Origin: Terriglobales bacterium
GTDB lineage: Bacteria > Acidobacteriota > Terriglobia > Terriglobales > Acidobacteriaceae
Length of the DNA: 64,000 nt
Direction: 5' to 3'
NCBI GenBank assembly: GCA_035487355.1
Contig: DATHMF010000085.1
Coordinates: 62,001-126,000, forward strand
Part shown: piece after piece, positions 1-9,411 of the stretch
Layout of the letters: the number at the start of each line of letters is the position of its first letter
How positions within the stretch are numbered: the stretch's first letter is position 1
Translations under genes and position numbers: made by a program
Notes under the pieces: generated by a model
What the model was told of the DNA's origin: nothing
The model's database searches: none
The model's input: only the letters and a program-made list of their open reading frames with translations

Positions 1-1834
1 ATGCCGGCAATGAAAGCGGCCGTATGAGTGCCGGCTGTGCCGATGCGGATGGTGTTCGATTCGCCGCCCACTCCGGAATGACCGATATCGATGTTGTTGC
101 TTTCGGCCCCCGGTGAAGGTGGAACCAGAGCCGATGCCAACTGCGATGTTGTTGCTGCCGGTGGACAAGCTTGCCAGAGCGTGTGTGCCGAACGCTGCGT
201 TGCTCCCACCCGTGGTGTTGGCCGCGAGGGCGGCGTTACCAAAGGCTGAGTTGTTCGCGCCGGTCGTGTTGGAGAGGAGCCCGTTGTTGCCGAAGGCGGA
301 GTTTTGACCACCCGTGCTGTTAACACCAAGTGCCTGAGCACCGAATGCCGAATTGTTACTGCCCGTGGTGTTTGTAGAGAGCGCCAAGGCGCCGAAAGCG
401 GAGTTGGTATTCCCTGTTGTATTGTGGGCCAAGGCGTTATTGCCAAAGGCAGCGGCCGACGCCAGTGGTGTTGGCGTTGAGTGCATAAGCGCCAAAAGCG
501 GAGTTTCCGTATGCGGTATTGGAAAAGAGGACGCCAAAGCCGAAAGCGGAATTGTTGTTGGCGGTGGTATTGGCCGCCAGAGTGCTATCGCCAAACGCAG
601 AGTTGTACGTACCTGTGGTATTGGCGATGAGCGCGTGGAAGCCAAACGCATCATTGCTCACGCCCGTCGTGTTGTTCTGCAGTGCGCTGGTGCCAAACGC
701 CGCGTTGTTGCTGGCCGTGGTATTGGAAACAAGGGCATCGATGCCGAAGGCGGAGTTCGCTGCTCCAGTGGTGTTGGAATTGAGAGCAAATGAACCGAAG
801 GCAGCGTTGGATCCGCCTGTCGTGTTGCTCGCGAGCGCTCCGTTGCCGACGGCGGCGTTGAAAGATCCCGTGGTGTTGGAATAGAGCGCAAAAGCGCCAA
901 GAGCGGAGTTGTCGTGGCCTGTCGTATCTGACAGGAGAACGCTGCTGCCTACTCCCGTGTCACCTACGCCTGACAAGCTCAAATTCCCGGCTGATGCACC
1001 TACGAAGGTGTTCAGCGCCCCAAAGTTATGCAGGAACGGCGCTCCTCCCAACGTCAGCATGCCGACCGAGGCCGATGCGGTATTGGGCAGCGCCAGGTTG
1101 CCACCCAACGTGATGCTGCTGGCAGAGAAGTTACCAGAGTTGTCGCGGCGCACGATGGCATTCGCTGTGCTCGCGGCAACCGCATTCGAAACCACGGTTG
1201 TTCCGGGCGGTCCCGTGACCTCTCCGGCCAGATTCGGCAATCCCGATGCGGGAAAGGTTTGGCCAACGGCAAACACGATGTTGCCGGTCATCACTCCGCC
1301 CCCCAGTTGCAGATAGCGCAGATCAGTAGCAGTGGTGTTGAGCCCCACTGTGGGATTCAGCGGAGTCCCGCCGATGGCAATGAAAACATTGCCTTCGTTC
1401 ACACTGTTCACTCCGGTTGCGCCGGGAAAAACCTGTCCGCTGCTGAAAGTGACGAGGCCATTGCTGCCGTTGATGATGAGCCCGTTGTTGCCGCCAATCA
1501 CAACGTTGCCGTTGCTGACCGTGATCGGCGAGTTACCAAGATGGCGGGGATTGGCATCAAAGACAGGCACCGTGCCCGGCGTCCCGCTGGCGTTGAAGAG
1601 AAGCTGGTACAACACCGGACCATCGGGCCGTTGAACTGTGGGCGAAGTTCGCTGCCACATCAAGCCTTGGCCAGGCCGCAAGCTGGCCAACTGCTGCCCG
1701 GCGCCATAGATTCCCATTTCGGGAGCGGTTGTCGGCGACTGGGCCAGCGCCGGCAAACTTGCCACCAACAGAAAGATGGCTATGACAGCCAGGGCCAGAC
1801 CTTTCCAGTAAAAATTAGAAACGCTGATACTCAT
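1..1834 (-). pseudogene. Tail-fibre-like secreted repeat protein, frameshifted twice, cut by window edge
   Basis: The start at 1834 has AAGGAG 8 bases upstream. An alternative in-frame ATG at 1867 overlaps the upstream stop as ATGA. A signal peptide (hydrophobic run ending ALAQS) is followed by the domain shared with the upstream neighbour (motif LMWQRTSPTV). A long array of 17-residue repeats follows, pattern NTTGxxNxAFGxxALxx, like YadA-head or phage-tail-fibre repeats. The open frame stops at 437 inside a repeat. Dropping two missing bases near 454-456 restores the repeats in another frame. An extra base in a C5 run at 107-111 shifts the frame again, and the reading then continues as NIDIGHSGVGGE and TIRIGTAGTHTAAF to the window edge. 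In related proteins this segment precedes an S74-type chaperone domain (family knowledge). It may be a decayed gene or two assembly errors. Likely a surface fibre or adhesin (inference). Confidence 0.75.
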
Positions 1835-1863
1835 GCCGTTCTCTCCTTGTTGCGCCATTGTGT

Positions 1864-3450
1864 TCATCTCTGGTCCTGCGAAGCACCGTTCTGCGCCTGC
1901 CGATCCTGCCCGCGCTTCATCAGTTCGGGATGACGCTCCCACTCGATCCCTTGCTCTTTCGGTGCGCCATAGAGTTCGGGATGGATGTAGTGGCCCTGCA
2001 GCTTCTCTTTCTTCACCTCTTCCACCACCAGGGGATGCGCCTTGGCCCACTCGTCCTGGCGCACTCCTGTGACCTGCCAGGAGACTTCTACGTTGGGTAC
2101 GCTGGTGCGAATCGTGAATTGATGGTTGTGAATCTTGTGGGCCACAATGGCCTGCGCGAACTGCCCGATCACCGTGAGCTGATAGCGGAAGTCTCCGTTG
2201 AGGGCCTCAAACCAGTTGGGAAGCTCGACGATTGCCTGGCCCTGCGCATCGGTCGTGACGTTGCCGGTGTAGATATTCATCATCTCCGAGGATTCGACCG
2301 AGGCGTGTACCAGGTATTTGTTGGCAGGATCCAGAGGATGATCAATGCGGAAGTTCTTGGCCGAACCGCTGATGGCGCCGGAGCACTGAAAACCACCGCT
2401 TCCGTCGATAGTGCAGCGTCCACTACTACCAGCAGCAGCAAATACGGGCCCACTGCCGAGATTCTCCACTCCAAGCGTTTCATTATCGCTGCTGTTGTTC
2501 AGGAATGCGCCGGCCTGCCCGCCGTCGGCTGTTCCGAAGACGGCGAGTCTGCCAGGGCCAGCGCCGCTGTCTCCCCAAACACCAGCGCCGAGAACACCTG
2601 CGTATGCGGCACCACTGTTGCTGGCCGAGACGTCGGCGCCATAGACTCCAATGCCAACGGGACTTTGCGAGAAACCCTGAACACCTTGCGCTGTTCCCGT
2701 GCTGGCGGTAGCCCGTCCGATGACGCCGCTGCCAGGAGAGGTGACCGTACTGCTCGTATCCCCGAGGATTCCGTATCCGGGACCGCTGCCATAAACGCCG
2801 GCGGATGGATAGACAGCGCTAAGGGTGCGGCCGGAAATGCCGTTGCTGACTCCCGTCGTTGCGAGATTGCTTGCGGACCATAGGGTGAAGGCCGGTGATG
2901 AAAATTGAGAACTCAGGAAATTGGTTGTGATCCCGTTCGCGCTGAAGTTGCCCGAGGCGTCGCGCTTCACGATGGCGTTGGCGATGTTGGCATTGGTAGG
3001 CGCCACCTTCCAGTTCAGCGTCAGCGTCCCCGAGGTGGTCACCGGCGAGCCCGTCACGTTGAAGTCCGAGGCCGGCGCTGACAGGCCCACGCTGCTCGCA
3101 CCTCCTGCGCCGGGAAAGGTTTGCCCGTTGGCGAAGCTGATGATTCCCGTCGTGCCGTTGATCATGGTTCCATTGCCACCGCCGATCAGCACATTGCCGC
3201 CGCTCACCGTAATCGGAGAATTCGTCAGATGCCGTGGATTGGTGTCGAAGGCCGGCACCGTTCCCGGCACTCCGCTGGCGTTGAAGATGAGTTGATAGAG
3301 CACCGGACCATCGGGCTGCGGGACAGTGGGCGACGTCCGCTGCCACATCAGGCCATGGCCCGGCCTCAGGCTGGCCATCTGTTGTTGCGCATAAGCGGTC
3401 ACGCAGAAAAACACAGTCGCCAGCATAGAACCAAGAAGAGAAAGCCGCAT
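1864..3450 (-). CDS. Secreted tail-fibre-like protein with conserved acidobacterial C-terminal domain
   Basis: The ATG at 3450 follows GGAGGT at good spacing; longer in-frame starts lack this. A signal peptide (about 22 residues, ending AYAQQ) leads into a region closely similar to the start of the next gene downstream (MASLRPGHGLMWQRTSPTV, then NPRHLTNSPITV). The middle is glycine/serine rich and repetitive, as in fibre proteins. The C-terminal 160 residues (FRIDHPLDPANKYLVHASVE, later HNHQFTIRTSVPNVEVSWQV) match a domain I know from many exported acidobacterial proteins of unknown function. No catalytic motif is visible. It probably forms an operon with the gene starting at 1834, which begins within 30 bases of this stop. 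Function unknown; surface location inferred. Confidence 0.85.
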   Translation of the reverse strand: MRLSLLGSMLATVFFCVTAYAQQQMASLRPGHGLMWQRTSPTVPQPDGPVLYQLIFNASGVPGTVPAFDTNPRHLTNSPITVSGGNVLIGGGNGTMINGTTGIISFANGQTFPGAGGASSVGLSAPASDFNVTGSPVTTSGTLTLNWKVAPTNANIANAIVKRDASGNFSANGITTNFLSSQFSSPAFTLWSASNLATTGVSNGISGRTLSAVYPSAGVYGSGPGYGILGDTSSTVTSPGSGVIGRATASTGTAQGVQGFSQSPVGIGVYGADVSASNSGAAYAGVLGAGVWGDSGAGPGRLAVFGTADGGQAGAFLNNSSDNETLGVENLGSGPVFAAAGSSGRCTIDGSGGFQCSGAISGSAKNFRIDHPLDPANKYLVHASVESSEMMNIYTGNVTTDAQGQAIVELPNWFEALNGDFRYQLTVIGQFAQAIVAHKIHNHQFTIRTSVPNVEVSWQVTGVRQDEWAKAHPLVVEEVKKEKLQGHYIHPELYGAPKEQGIEWERHPELMKRGQDRQAQNGASQDQR

Positions 3451-3548
3451 TAAAGTAACCTCCAGAACATCGAAAATATGGATCAGAGGCGTGAGTTCCT
3501 GGGCCTCCGTTCCGGTCAATGTTGCTCCAAAATGTTGCTCCAATCTGA

Positions 3549-4577
3549 CTACAACTTCGAAACCATGCCGGGCGCGCTGCCGCTGCCAAAGGGGCCCGAC
3601 GATACCCAGATATTGGCGCCGTCAAAGGCCAACCCCTCTACGACCGCTGTCCCGGAAGGAAAGGTGCCTAGGGAAAAGACGCCGAGGTTCGCCCCATCGC
3701 TCGCTCGCAGCTTGGTTACGGTGTCGTCAGAGAGGTTTCCAACCCAGATATTGGCGCCGTCGAAAGCCAGTCCGCCGGCACCGCTCGCGGCGAAAGTGCC
3801 AAGGTTGGCCCCGTCACTCGCCCGCAGCTTTATGACCCTGTTGCCGAGCAGGTCTGTTACCCAAATGTGGGCGCCATCGAAGGCCAGTGAGTTGATATTG
3901 TCGTCCACTGGGGCCACAGTAAAGGTTCCGAGGTTAACCCCGTCACTCGCTCGAAACTTCATGACGGTGCCGTCCGCGTTGTTGGTCACCCAGATGTTGG
4001 CGCCGTCAAAAGCTATGTCCGTAGGATGTCTGCCCCCTGGAAAGGTGCCGAGGATGACTCCGTCGCTGGCACGCAGCTTTGTAATGTTGCGGCCGAGGTA
4101 ATCTGCCACCCAGATGTTGGCCCCGTCGAAGGCCAACTGGTCGGGGCCGTGGCCGGCGGGGAAAGTGCCAAGGAGGAAACCATCGCTTGCCCGCAATTTC
4201 GTAATTGTGTCGTCGTCGCCGTTGGAGACCCAGATATTGGCGCCATCGAAGGCCAGGCCAAGCGGGTGGAGTCCGACCGGGAAAGTGCCGAGATTGGCTC
4301 CATCGTTCGCCCTTAGCTTTGTTACGGTGTTGTCGAAAAGATTCGCCACCCAGACATTGGCCCCGTCGAAAATCACAGTGCCCGGGCTAGTGCCCACGGG
4401 AAACGATGTTGTCAGGTTGGCCTTGTACCAGTGTTTAAGAGCGATTTGGTTCGGATTCTTGGTCGAATTGACCACCCCGCCTTGCGCCAGGGCTGATATC
4501 GGCAGTGCCGCAAGAACCAGTGTTACCACCAGGCGCTTCCAAGCCGTCTTCATGAGTCGAGACAAAGATTGCTTCAT
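3549..4577 (-). CDS. Secreted NHL/YncE-like beta-propeller protein
   Basis: Start chosen at ATG 4577, preceded by AAAAGGAGAAAGAA; this puts a clear signal peptide (VVTLVLAALPISALAQ) at the N-terminus. The rest is six full repeats and one partial repeat of about 43 residues with core LAFDGANIWVxNxxxxTVTKLRASDGANLGTF-like sequence (segments vary), the pattern of NHL or YVTN/YncE propellers. Such folds act as exported binding or scaffold proteins; no enzyme residues can be picked out. The repeats are very alike, suggesting recent internal duplication. It lies between the PD40 lipoprotein gene and the tail-fibre-like genes, all leftward with gaps near 100 bases. The ligand cannot be inferred. Confidence 0.85.
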   Translation of the reverse strand: MKQSLSRLMKTAWKRLVVTLVLAALPISALAQGGVVNSTKNPNQIALKHWYKANLTTSFPVGTSPGTVIFDGANVWVANLFDNTVTKLRANDGANLGTFPVGLHPLGLAFDGANIWVSNGDDDTITKLRASDGFLLGTFPAGHGPDQLAFDGANIWVADYLGRNITKLRASDGVILGTFPGGRHPTDIAFDGANIWVTNNADGTVMKFRASDGVNLGTFTVAPVDDNINSLAFDGAHIWVTDLLGNRVIKLRASDGANLGTFAASGAGGLAFDGANIWVGNLSDDTVTKLRASDGANLGVFSLGTFPSGTAVVEGLAFDGANIWVSSGPFGSGSAPGMVSKL

Positions 4578-4684
4578 TTCTTTCTCCTTTTCGGTTGTAT
4601 CTTCATTTCTGCTCCGCCCCGTGCGGGCGTTCTGACGAACGCCGCCGAGGTGAACGCAATGGGTTAACTGCTTCGACTGCCGCT

Positions 4685-6166
4685 TCACGGATGCGCTCGC
4701 GCATTTCTACAATCCGACTCGGGTACCGTGACCTTGGTTAATGGTGTGGGCGAGGAGCCATCAGCATTCATCACCCAAACGTTGAGGGCTTCGTTGGCGT
4801 TGGTGGCATCGCTGCCGTCCAGGGCACGATCGCTGACGAACACGATCTTGGAGCCGTTCTTGGCCCAAACCGAGGCCTCGGCCAAGTGGACGTTGTTCAG
4901 GGCATTGGCGAGGGCAGTCAGGTGCCCATTGCCGGAACCATCGGCATTCATGACCCAAATGTTTTCGGTCGCGTTGGCGCCGTTGGCCATGTTGCTGCCG
5001 TCGAGCGCACGGGTTGACTTGTACGCAATCTTGGCGTTGTTCGGAGACCAGGCTGGGAACAAGCTGTCGACGTTGGCGGCATCCAACTGGGTGAGAGCCG
5101 TGCTAACCGGAGTTCCGCTGGCGTTCACCACCCAGATGTTGTGGGTATTATTCGTGGTTTGCGCATCGCTGCCGTTCAATGCGCCATCCGATTGGAACGC
5201 GATCTTGGTTCCATCCGGCGACCAGGCAAGGAATGCCGCCGCGACTGCGCCCGTGTTGTAACTGGTCAGATGATGGTCGTTGGTGCCATCGGCATTGATC
5301 ACCCAGACATTGATGGCGCCGGCAACGGCGGCCATAGCGTTGCTGCCGTTGAGAGCACGGTTGGAAATGTAGGCAAGCTGTGTGCCGTCCGGCGACCATA
5401 CCGGAGATCCGGCATGGACACCGGACACTGTCAGCGAGGTCAAAGGCGTGGGGCTGCTGCCATCGGCCTTCATCACCCAGACGTTGACCGGTTCGAGGCA
5501 TGGGCTGCAGGCAATCACCGCGTCGGAACCGTCGAGAGCGCGGTCCGAGTCAAACGCGATCTTGGAGCTGTCGGGCGACCAGACTGGGAAGCTGGTGCCG
5601 GCCAGCGCGGCGGTCAGCTTGGTGAGAGGCATGGTTCCGGTACCATCCGGATTGGCGATCCAGATGTTGAATGCGACGACGAAGTTCGGGTTGTTCGGAT
5701 TGTCGCTGCCATCCAGGGCGCCGCTCGAGCGAAACGCGATCTTGGCGGCGTTAGGCGAGAAGACCGCGGCCTGGGCGATTGCTTTGTTGGCGGTGTAGTG
5801 CGTGAATGGAGTGGCGCCGGTGCCGTCGAGGTTGACCCCCCATATGTTGCCGTTGCTGGAGTTCGGCAAGATGTTGTCGCTGCCATCGAGCGCGCGCTCT
5901 GAATCGAAGACCACGTCGCGTGACGGAATCGGCGTGGGCGTCGGGGTCGGAGTGGGAGTTGGCATAGGTGTGGGCATAGGAACTGGGATCGGCAACGGTT
6001 TGCTGCCCCCTCCTCCGCATCCAATCAGCAGCACGGTAAGAATAAGGAGCGCAGCAGGCCATCCAAGCCTTTGGCATATCCTTCGCTGCGCGCGTATGAA
6101 TATTTCGCTCTCCGTCGCTGATCGACCTGAAGTCTCGATGACGCCTTTTGTATTTCTCTCTTTCAT
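4685..6166 (-). CDS. PD40/TolB-like beta-propeller lipoprotein
   Basis: The start ATG at 6166 has GAGGAG upstream. The N-terminus is a lipoprotein signal (hydrophobic LLILTVLLIGC, lipobox Cys followed by GGGG), then a Pro/Thr-rich linker of repeated PTPTP. The body consists of repeats with WSPDGTKIAF-like and NIWVMNADGSG-like strands and a recurring RALDGSD tag, typical of PD40/WD40-like TolB propellers. The protein is expected to be anchored to a membrane and face the periplasm or outside. It is a paralogue of the gene at 6962-8266, sharing the MKER start, lipobox and repeat consensus, but has a much longer linker. Function beyond a binding platform is unknown. Confidence 0.87.
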   Translation of the reverse strand: MKERNTKGVIETSGRSATESEIFIRAQRRICQRLGWPAALLILTVLLIGCGGGGSKPLPIPVPMPTPMPTPTPTPTPTPIPSRDVVFDSERALDGSDNILPNSSNGNIWGVNLDGTGATPFTHYTANKAIAQAAVFSPNAAKIAFRSSGALDGSDNPNNPNFVVAFNIWIANPDGTGTMPLTKLTAALAGTSFPVWSPDSSKIAFDSDRALDGSDAVIACSPCLEPVNVWVMKADGSSPTPLTSLTVSGVHAGSPVWSPDGTQLAYISNRALNGSNAMAAVAGAINVWVINADGTNDHHLTSYNTGAVAAAFLAWSPDGTKIAFQSDGALNGSDAQTTNNTHNIWVVNASGTPVSTALTQLDAANVDSLFPAWSPNNAKIAYKSTRALDGSNMANGANATENIWVMNADGSGNGHLTALANALNNVHLAEASVWAKNGSKIVFVSDRALDGSDATNANEALNVWVMNADGSSPTPLTKVTVPESDCRNARAHP

Positions 6167-6270
6167 GACTGACTCCTCGTAGTTTCTCTGGGTGTCCTGT
6201 TCCCTTCACGGACGCCGGACCGGCTCTCCAAGAAGCGCCATGGACCTGGGTCCAGTGGCGCTTCCAAGGC

Positions 6271-6321
6271 CTTCTTCCCCTTATGGCCTGATGGATGGCA
6301 AGAGGCGTGATTTATTACCAA
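6271..6321 (-). repeat. Leader repeat, copy 1 (upstream of PD40 lipoprotein gene)
   Basis: About 50 bases upstream of the lipoprotein gene starting at 6166 closely match 8316-8368 upstream of its paralogue. On the minus strand both read TTGGTAATAA, then CTCTTGCC and TCCATC. The repeat overlaps the stop of the 6315-6932 gene. It is probably a duplicated promoter or leader that travelled with the gene. Confidence 0.6.
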
Positions 6322-6932
6322 ACTGGGATTTCCAAAGACGAAAAATGTACAGAGTTGACGAGGAGCGTAGGAGGTACAATGACCACTTTTCCTCCTGCTT
6401 TCTTGGACAATCTTTGAGCTGGCAGTACCGTAGGGTTCCCTGGATACTTCTTGCCGTTGTACCGAAGTCGGGCCTCATAGCCTGGACTGGCTCCTCCTGC
6501 CACGCCGACCCCTAAGTCGTGCCAGCCGTTTGTCTTCTCTGGCAGAACGAGAATCGGCAGTTGGGTGACGCTTGTTTTCGTGATGACTTTGAAGGAGGAG
6601 CCACTCGGAGCCAGAATAAGAGCTGCGCAACCGCCGCTTCCGCACCAATTTGGACCGATGAGGTAGACGATGGCCTCCTCGGTTCCGTTGTCCCTGAGAT
6701 CAGCGAAGGCAACGGCGTAGCGGGTTGTCCTTTCGCTCGGCGAGCTCGGGTTCCCGTCGTACTTCTGCAGGAATCTCTTGAGGTTATCCGCTCTTGCAGG
6801 AGCGCTTTGCGCACACGCGTGGACCAGACTGCCGCCAACCAGCAATATGCAAACCGTGAGGACCGAGACGGTGGCAAAGGATCGCAGCCAGATGCGGGTT
6901 ATTGCATTTCTCTTTTTCATATCTGCCCCCAT
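6315..6932 (-). CDS. Secreted protein of unknown function
   Basis: The ATG at 6932 has AGGAAG seven bases upstream; a second in-frame ATG at 6920 is possible. A signal peptide (VSVLTVCILLVGGSLVHACAQS) is followed by about 160 residues with YAVAFADLRDNGTEEAIVYL, a CGSGGC motif that could form a disulfide, and YNGKKYPGNPT near the end. The pattern of a short exported domain with DLxxDG-like turns is common among acidobacterial hypothetical proteins. It sits between the two PD40 lipoprotein genes in the same direction, 30 bases from the upstream one, so co-transcription is likely. I do not recognise a specific function. Confidence 0.75.
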   Translation of the reverse strand: MGADMKKRNAITRIWLRSFATVSVLTVCILLVGGSLVHACAQSAPARADNLKRFLQKYDGNPSSPSERTTRYAVAFADLRDNGTEEAIVYLIGPNWCGSGGCAALILAPSGSSFKVITKTSVTQLPILVLPEKTNGWHDLGVGVAGGASPGYEARLRYNGKKYPGNPTVLPAQRLSKKAGGKVVIVPPTLLVNSVHFSSLEIPVW

Positions 6933-6961
6933 TGTGGTTCTTCCTGGTGTTGGCGCTCGTT

Positions 6962-8266
6962 TCACGGATGCCAGACCGGTTCGTAGGCGCTGGTCTTAGC
7001 GGCGGTGTATTTTGTAATAGGCTGCTGGTTCGAACCGTCGGAGTTCATGGTCCAGACATTGGAGACGCTGTTTTTATTCAGCGCATCGTCGCCGTTGAGC
7101 GCGCCATCCGATACAAATGCGATCATGGTGCCGTCGGGCGATATCGCAGGTGCCTCGGCTCCGCTCGGGAATCCGGTGCTGGTAAGCTTGGTCAAAGGAG
7201 CGGCGGCCGAGCCATCGGCATTCATGATCCAGACGTTCATCGGTGCGGTAGGACTCCCGCCGTTGCTGCCGTCCAACGGACGATTGGAAGAGAAGACGAT
7301 CTTGCTGCCGTCAGGCGACCATGAAAGCCCGTCAGTAAACTCGTTGCCCGTCAGCCTGGTCAACGGCGTAGCGCCGGAGCCATCGCTGTTCATCACCCAA
7401 ACGTTGCCTGCGTTGAATGGGCCTACGTTATCGCTGCCATCCAGCGTGCCTTCTGACACAAAGGCGATCTTGCCGCCATTGGGCGACCAAACTGGATCGA
7501 AGGCAGATGCTCCGCTCGCAGAGTAGTGGGTGAGTTGTTTGTTCCCTGAGGCATCCGCGTTCACCACAAAAATATTGAGTGACGGGTCTCCGGCTCTATA
7601 GGCGATCCGTGTGCTGTCCGGCGACCACATGATGGGAGACAAAGGCTGCAATTTTGTCGTCTCTGAGAAAGTCACGGGCCTTGGCCCGGAGCCATCCGCA
7701 TTCATGACCCAGATGTTGGAGACGTAATTCGTGTTGGCGGCGTCACTCCCATTCAAAGCCCGAGTGGATAAATAGGCGATCTTGGACTTGTCAGGAGACC
7801 AGGCTGGGCTGTACGCATCCGCAGCTGTGAGTCTGGTCAACGGCATGGTGAAGCCGCCCCCACTTGTCATGACCCAGATGTTGGAGCCGACGCCGCCGCT
7901 GGCATCGTTCCCATTCAAGACACCGGTCGACACAAAGGCGATCTTCTTGCCATCCGGCGACCAAGCTGGCTGATCGTTGGAGGGAATAGTGGTTCTGGTC
8001 AACGGTATGGAAATTCCCATAGCCGTCGCCCAAATATTTGGACTGGCCGACGGGCTATTGGGCGTATCCAAGCCGTCAAGATTGCCCGTGGAAACGTACA
8101 CCAGTGCTCGCGTGGGACCCCCGCAGCCAACCAGCAGCAGGGCTAGAACCAGGAGTCCACATCCCAGCCTCTGGTGTGCCGTTAGCCGCAGCGTGCAGAT
8201 AAACTGCGTCGCTAAGCACAACGCATTCTTGGTCGTGGTCGTGACTCTTCCGATCCTCTCTTTCAC
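6962..8266 (-). CDS. PD40/TolB-like beta-propeller lipoprotein (paralogue)
   Basis: The ATG at 8266 follows GAGGAGG. A lipoprotein signal ends LALLLVGC-GG. The mature part has PD40-type repeats (WSPDGKKIAF, NIWVMNADGSG, and GSD/GxD tags such as ALNGSD), ending YEPVWHP. It is the shorter paralogue of 4685-6166, with no PTP linker. It is expected to be a membrane-anchored propeller outside the cytoplasm, with no assignable enzyme activity. First gene of the leftward series; its leader at 8316-8368 is shared with the paralogue, so the two were probably duplicated with their control region. Confidence 0.87.
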   Translation of the reverse strand: MKERIGRVTTTTKNALCLATQFICTLRLTAHQRLGCGLLVLALLLVGCGGPTRALVYVSTGNLDGLDTPNSPSASPNIWATAMGISIPLTRTTIPSNDQPAWSPDGKKIAFVSTGVLNGNDASGGVGSNIWVMTSGGGFTMPLTRLTAADAYSPAWSPDKSKIAYLSTRALNGSDAANTNYVSNIWVMNADGSGPRPVTFSETTKLQPLSPIMWSPDSTRIAYRAGDPSLNIFVVNADASGNKQLTHYSASGASAFDPVWSPNGGKIAFVSEGTLDGSDNVGPFNAGNVWVMNSDGSGATPLTRLTGNEFTDGLSWSPDGSKIVFSSNRPLDGSNGGSPTAPMNVWIMNADGSAAAPLTKLTSTGFPSGAEAPAISPDGTMIAFVSDGALNGDDALNKNSVSNVWTMNSDGSNQQPITKYTAAKTSAYEPVWHP

Positions 8267-8315
8267 GGTTGCCTCCTCATTTCCATCCTTACTACTCGTG
8301 CTGCCTGTTTTGTGG

Positions 8316-8368
8316 CTTCTTCCTTCTTACGGCTGGATGGACGGCAAGAGATGGGACTTATTACCAAG
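8316..8368 (-). repeat. Leader repeat, copy 2
   Basis: Partner of the repeat at 6271-6321. It lies about 50 bases upstream of the start at 8266 and has the same position and orientation relative to its gene as copy 1. Confidence 0.6.
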
Positions 8369-8384
8369 CTGTGCTTTTTCAAAA

Positions 8385-8437
8385 GGCCCTACCTTTTTGA
8401 AAGCCAAGAAACGGGGGAATGAATGCTGTCACCATGA
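8385..8437. repeat. Intergenic repeat A, copy 1
   Basis: Starts GGCCCTACCTTTTTG, then AGAAACG and GTCACCATGA, and is nearly the same as 10156-10207. It lies in the divergent gap between the lipoprotein gene and the secreted paralogue pair. It may be part of a duplicated promoter region. No gene is seen in 8438-8668. Confidence 0.5.
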
Positions 8438-8668
8438 CTATAACGAGGCCCGCTCAAGAGCATTTCCCTCCTGCATAGGCGGATCCCTGGCGGTTTTGAA
8501 TGCTCTCAAAGGTCAGGCAGGAGGCCGGCGGATGCAAAGACTCGCGATGATGACTTTTGTAGTAATGCAAGAAAAACCACGCGCATGGTAATAAGCGCAC
8601 CGCTTGGCTCTCCTATTGAGCAATTGCAAGCGAAAAGGAACATCAGCAAATTGCGTCTGGTAGAAACC

Positions 8669-8719
8669 GGCGGGCGGCAAGCACCTGCCAGATAAGCAGG
8701 CGCCAAAGGAGAAACCATC
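8669..8719 (+). promoter_or_regulatory. Duplicated 5' leader of the secreted paralogue at 8720
   Basis: The bases GGCGGGCGGCAAGCACCTGCC-like (in part) and AAAGGAG just before the ATG recur at 9359-9411 before the second paralogue. The shared stretch GGCAAGCACCTGCC can fold as a small GGCA/TGCC hairpin. It was duplicated with the gene. A regulatory role is only inferred. Confidence 0.45.
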
Positions 8720-9280
8720 ATGAGAAACAGATTCGGGTTGGGCGTGTTCGGCGTGGTTGCAGTATTCGCGACCTTGGTTGCGGGCCAGGCTTCTCACGGT
8801 CAAGCCCAAAACGGTACGGAGACTGACCCTTGCGCGATGACCAACCTGCCTGCAGAAATTCAAAATAAACTTACGACCACGTATGCTGCCTGGAAGATTC
8901 TAGCGCCGGCGCTCCTCACTACATCAGAGGGCCGACGGTATTGGTTGAAACACCATCCTAAAGAATGTCCAGGGATCCTCACAGGCACGTTCTCTGACGA
9001 CAACCAAGTCGGATATGTTCTGGAGTTGACGCGGCGGAAAAAAGGCGAAATCTGGCAACAGGTTCTGTACTTTCATCCAAGTCGTGATGGGTTTAGCGTC
9101 GAAATCTTGAATCCATCGCGAGTCGTAGATCCAAACTTTCCAGTTTCAATTGACAAGCTGCCGCCAGATAGGAGCGTCAAAACAGATCAAGTGTACGTTA
9201 CTTTGGGGGACGAAGACGGGTCAGGTGTAACTTTCTATTGGAAACAAGGGCGTCGACATAAAATTTTTAGCGGAGATTAA
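8720..9280 (+). CDS. Secreted protein of unknown function (paralogue 1)
   Basis: The ATG has AGGAG eight bases upstream. A signal peptide (GVVAVFATLVAGQASHGQAQ) precedes about 155 residues containing LPAEIQNKLTTTYAAWKI, KECPGILTGTFSDDNQVGY and LYFHPSRDGFSVE, and ending in a YWKQGRRHKI strand. The DDNQVGY-VLEL pattern resembles exported acidobacterial proteins in which a short beta-rich domain is linked to an EIxxKL helix. Its neighbour at 9412 is a tandem duplicate, about half identical by eye, with its leader also copied. No catalytic or binding residues are recognisable. Confidence 0.78.
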   Translation: MRNRFGLGVFGVVAVFATLVAGQASHGQAQNGTETDPCAMTNLPAEIQNKLTTTYAAWKILAPALLTTSEGRRYWLKHHPKECPGILTGTFSDDNQVGYVLELTRRKKGEIWQQVLYFHPSRDGFSVEILNPSRVVDPNFPVSIDKLPPDRSVKTDQVYVTLGDEDGSGVTFYWKQGRRHKIFSGD

Positions 9281-9358
9281 CTTCCGGAGTGCACGTGAGA
9301 TGTGTGGTTTTGGCGAAATCGCCCCGCGATTTTGTTGCACTTTTGGGTACGGCTGGTA

Positions 9359-9411
9359 CCGACGGGCGGCAAGCACCTGCCACATAAAGCAAGCTAAAGG
9401 AGGAAGCCATC
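9359..9411 (+). promoter_or_regulatory. Duplicated 5' leader of the secreted paralogue at 9412
   Basis: Second copy of the 8669-8719 leader, with CGGGCGGCAAGCACCTGCCA and AAAGGAGGAAGCCATC before the ATG. The ribosome site here is stronger than in copy 1. Confidence 0.45.

Noticed and set aside
1..1000. Regular 51-base repeats that could be taken for a CRISPR array
   Set aside because: The repeats have no unique spacers and translate as 17-residue protein repeats.
353..1933. Long plus-strand frames across the tail-fibre-like genes
   Set aside because: They are low-complexity mirrors of the minus-strand repeats.
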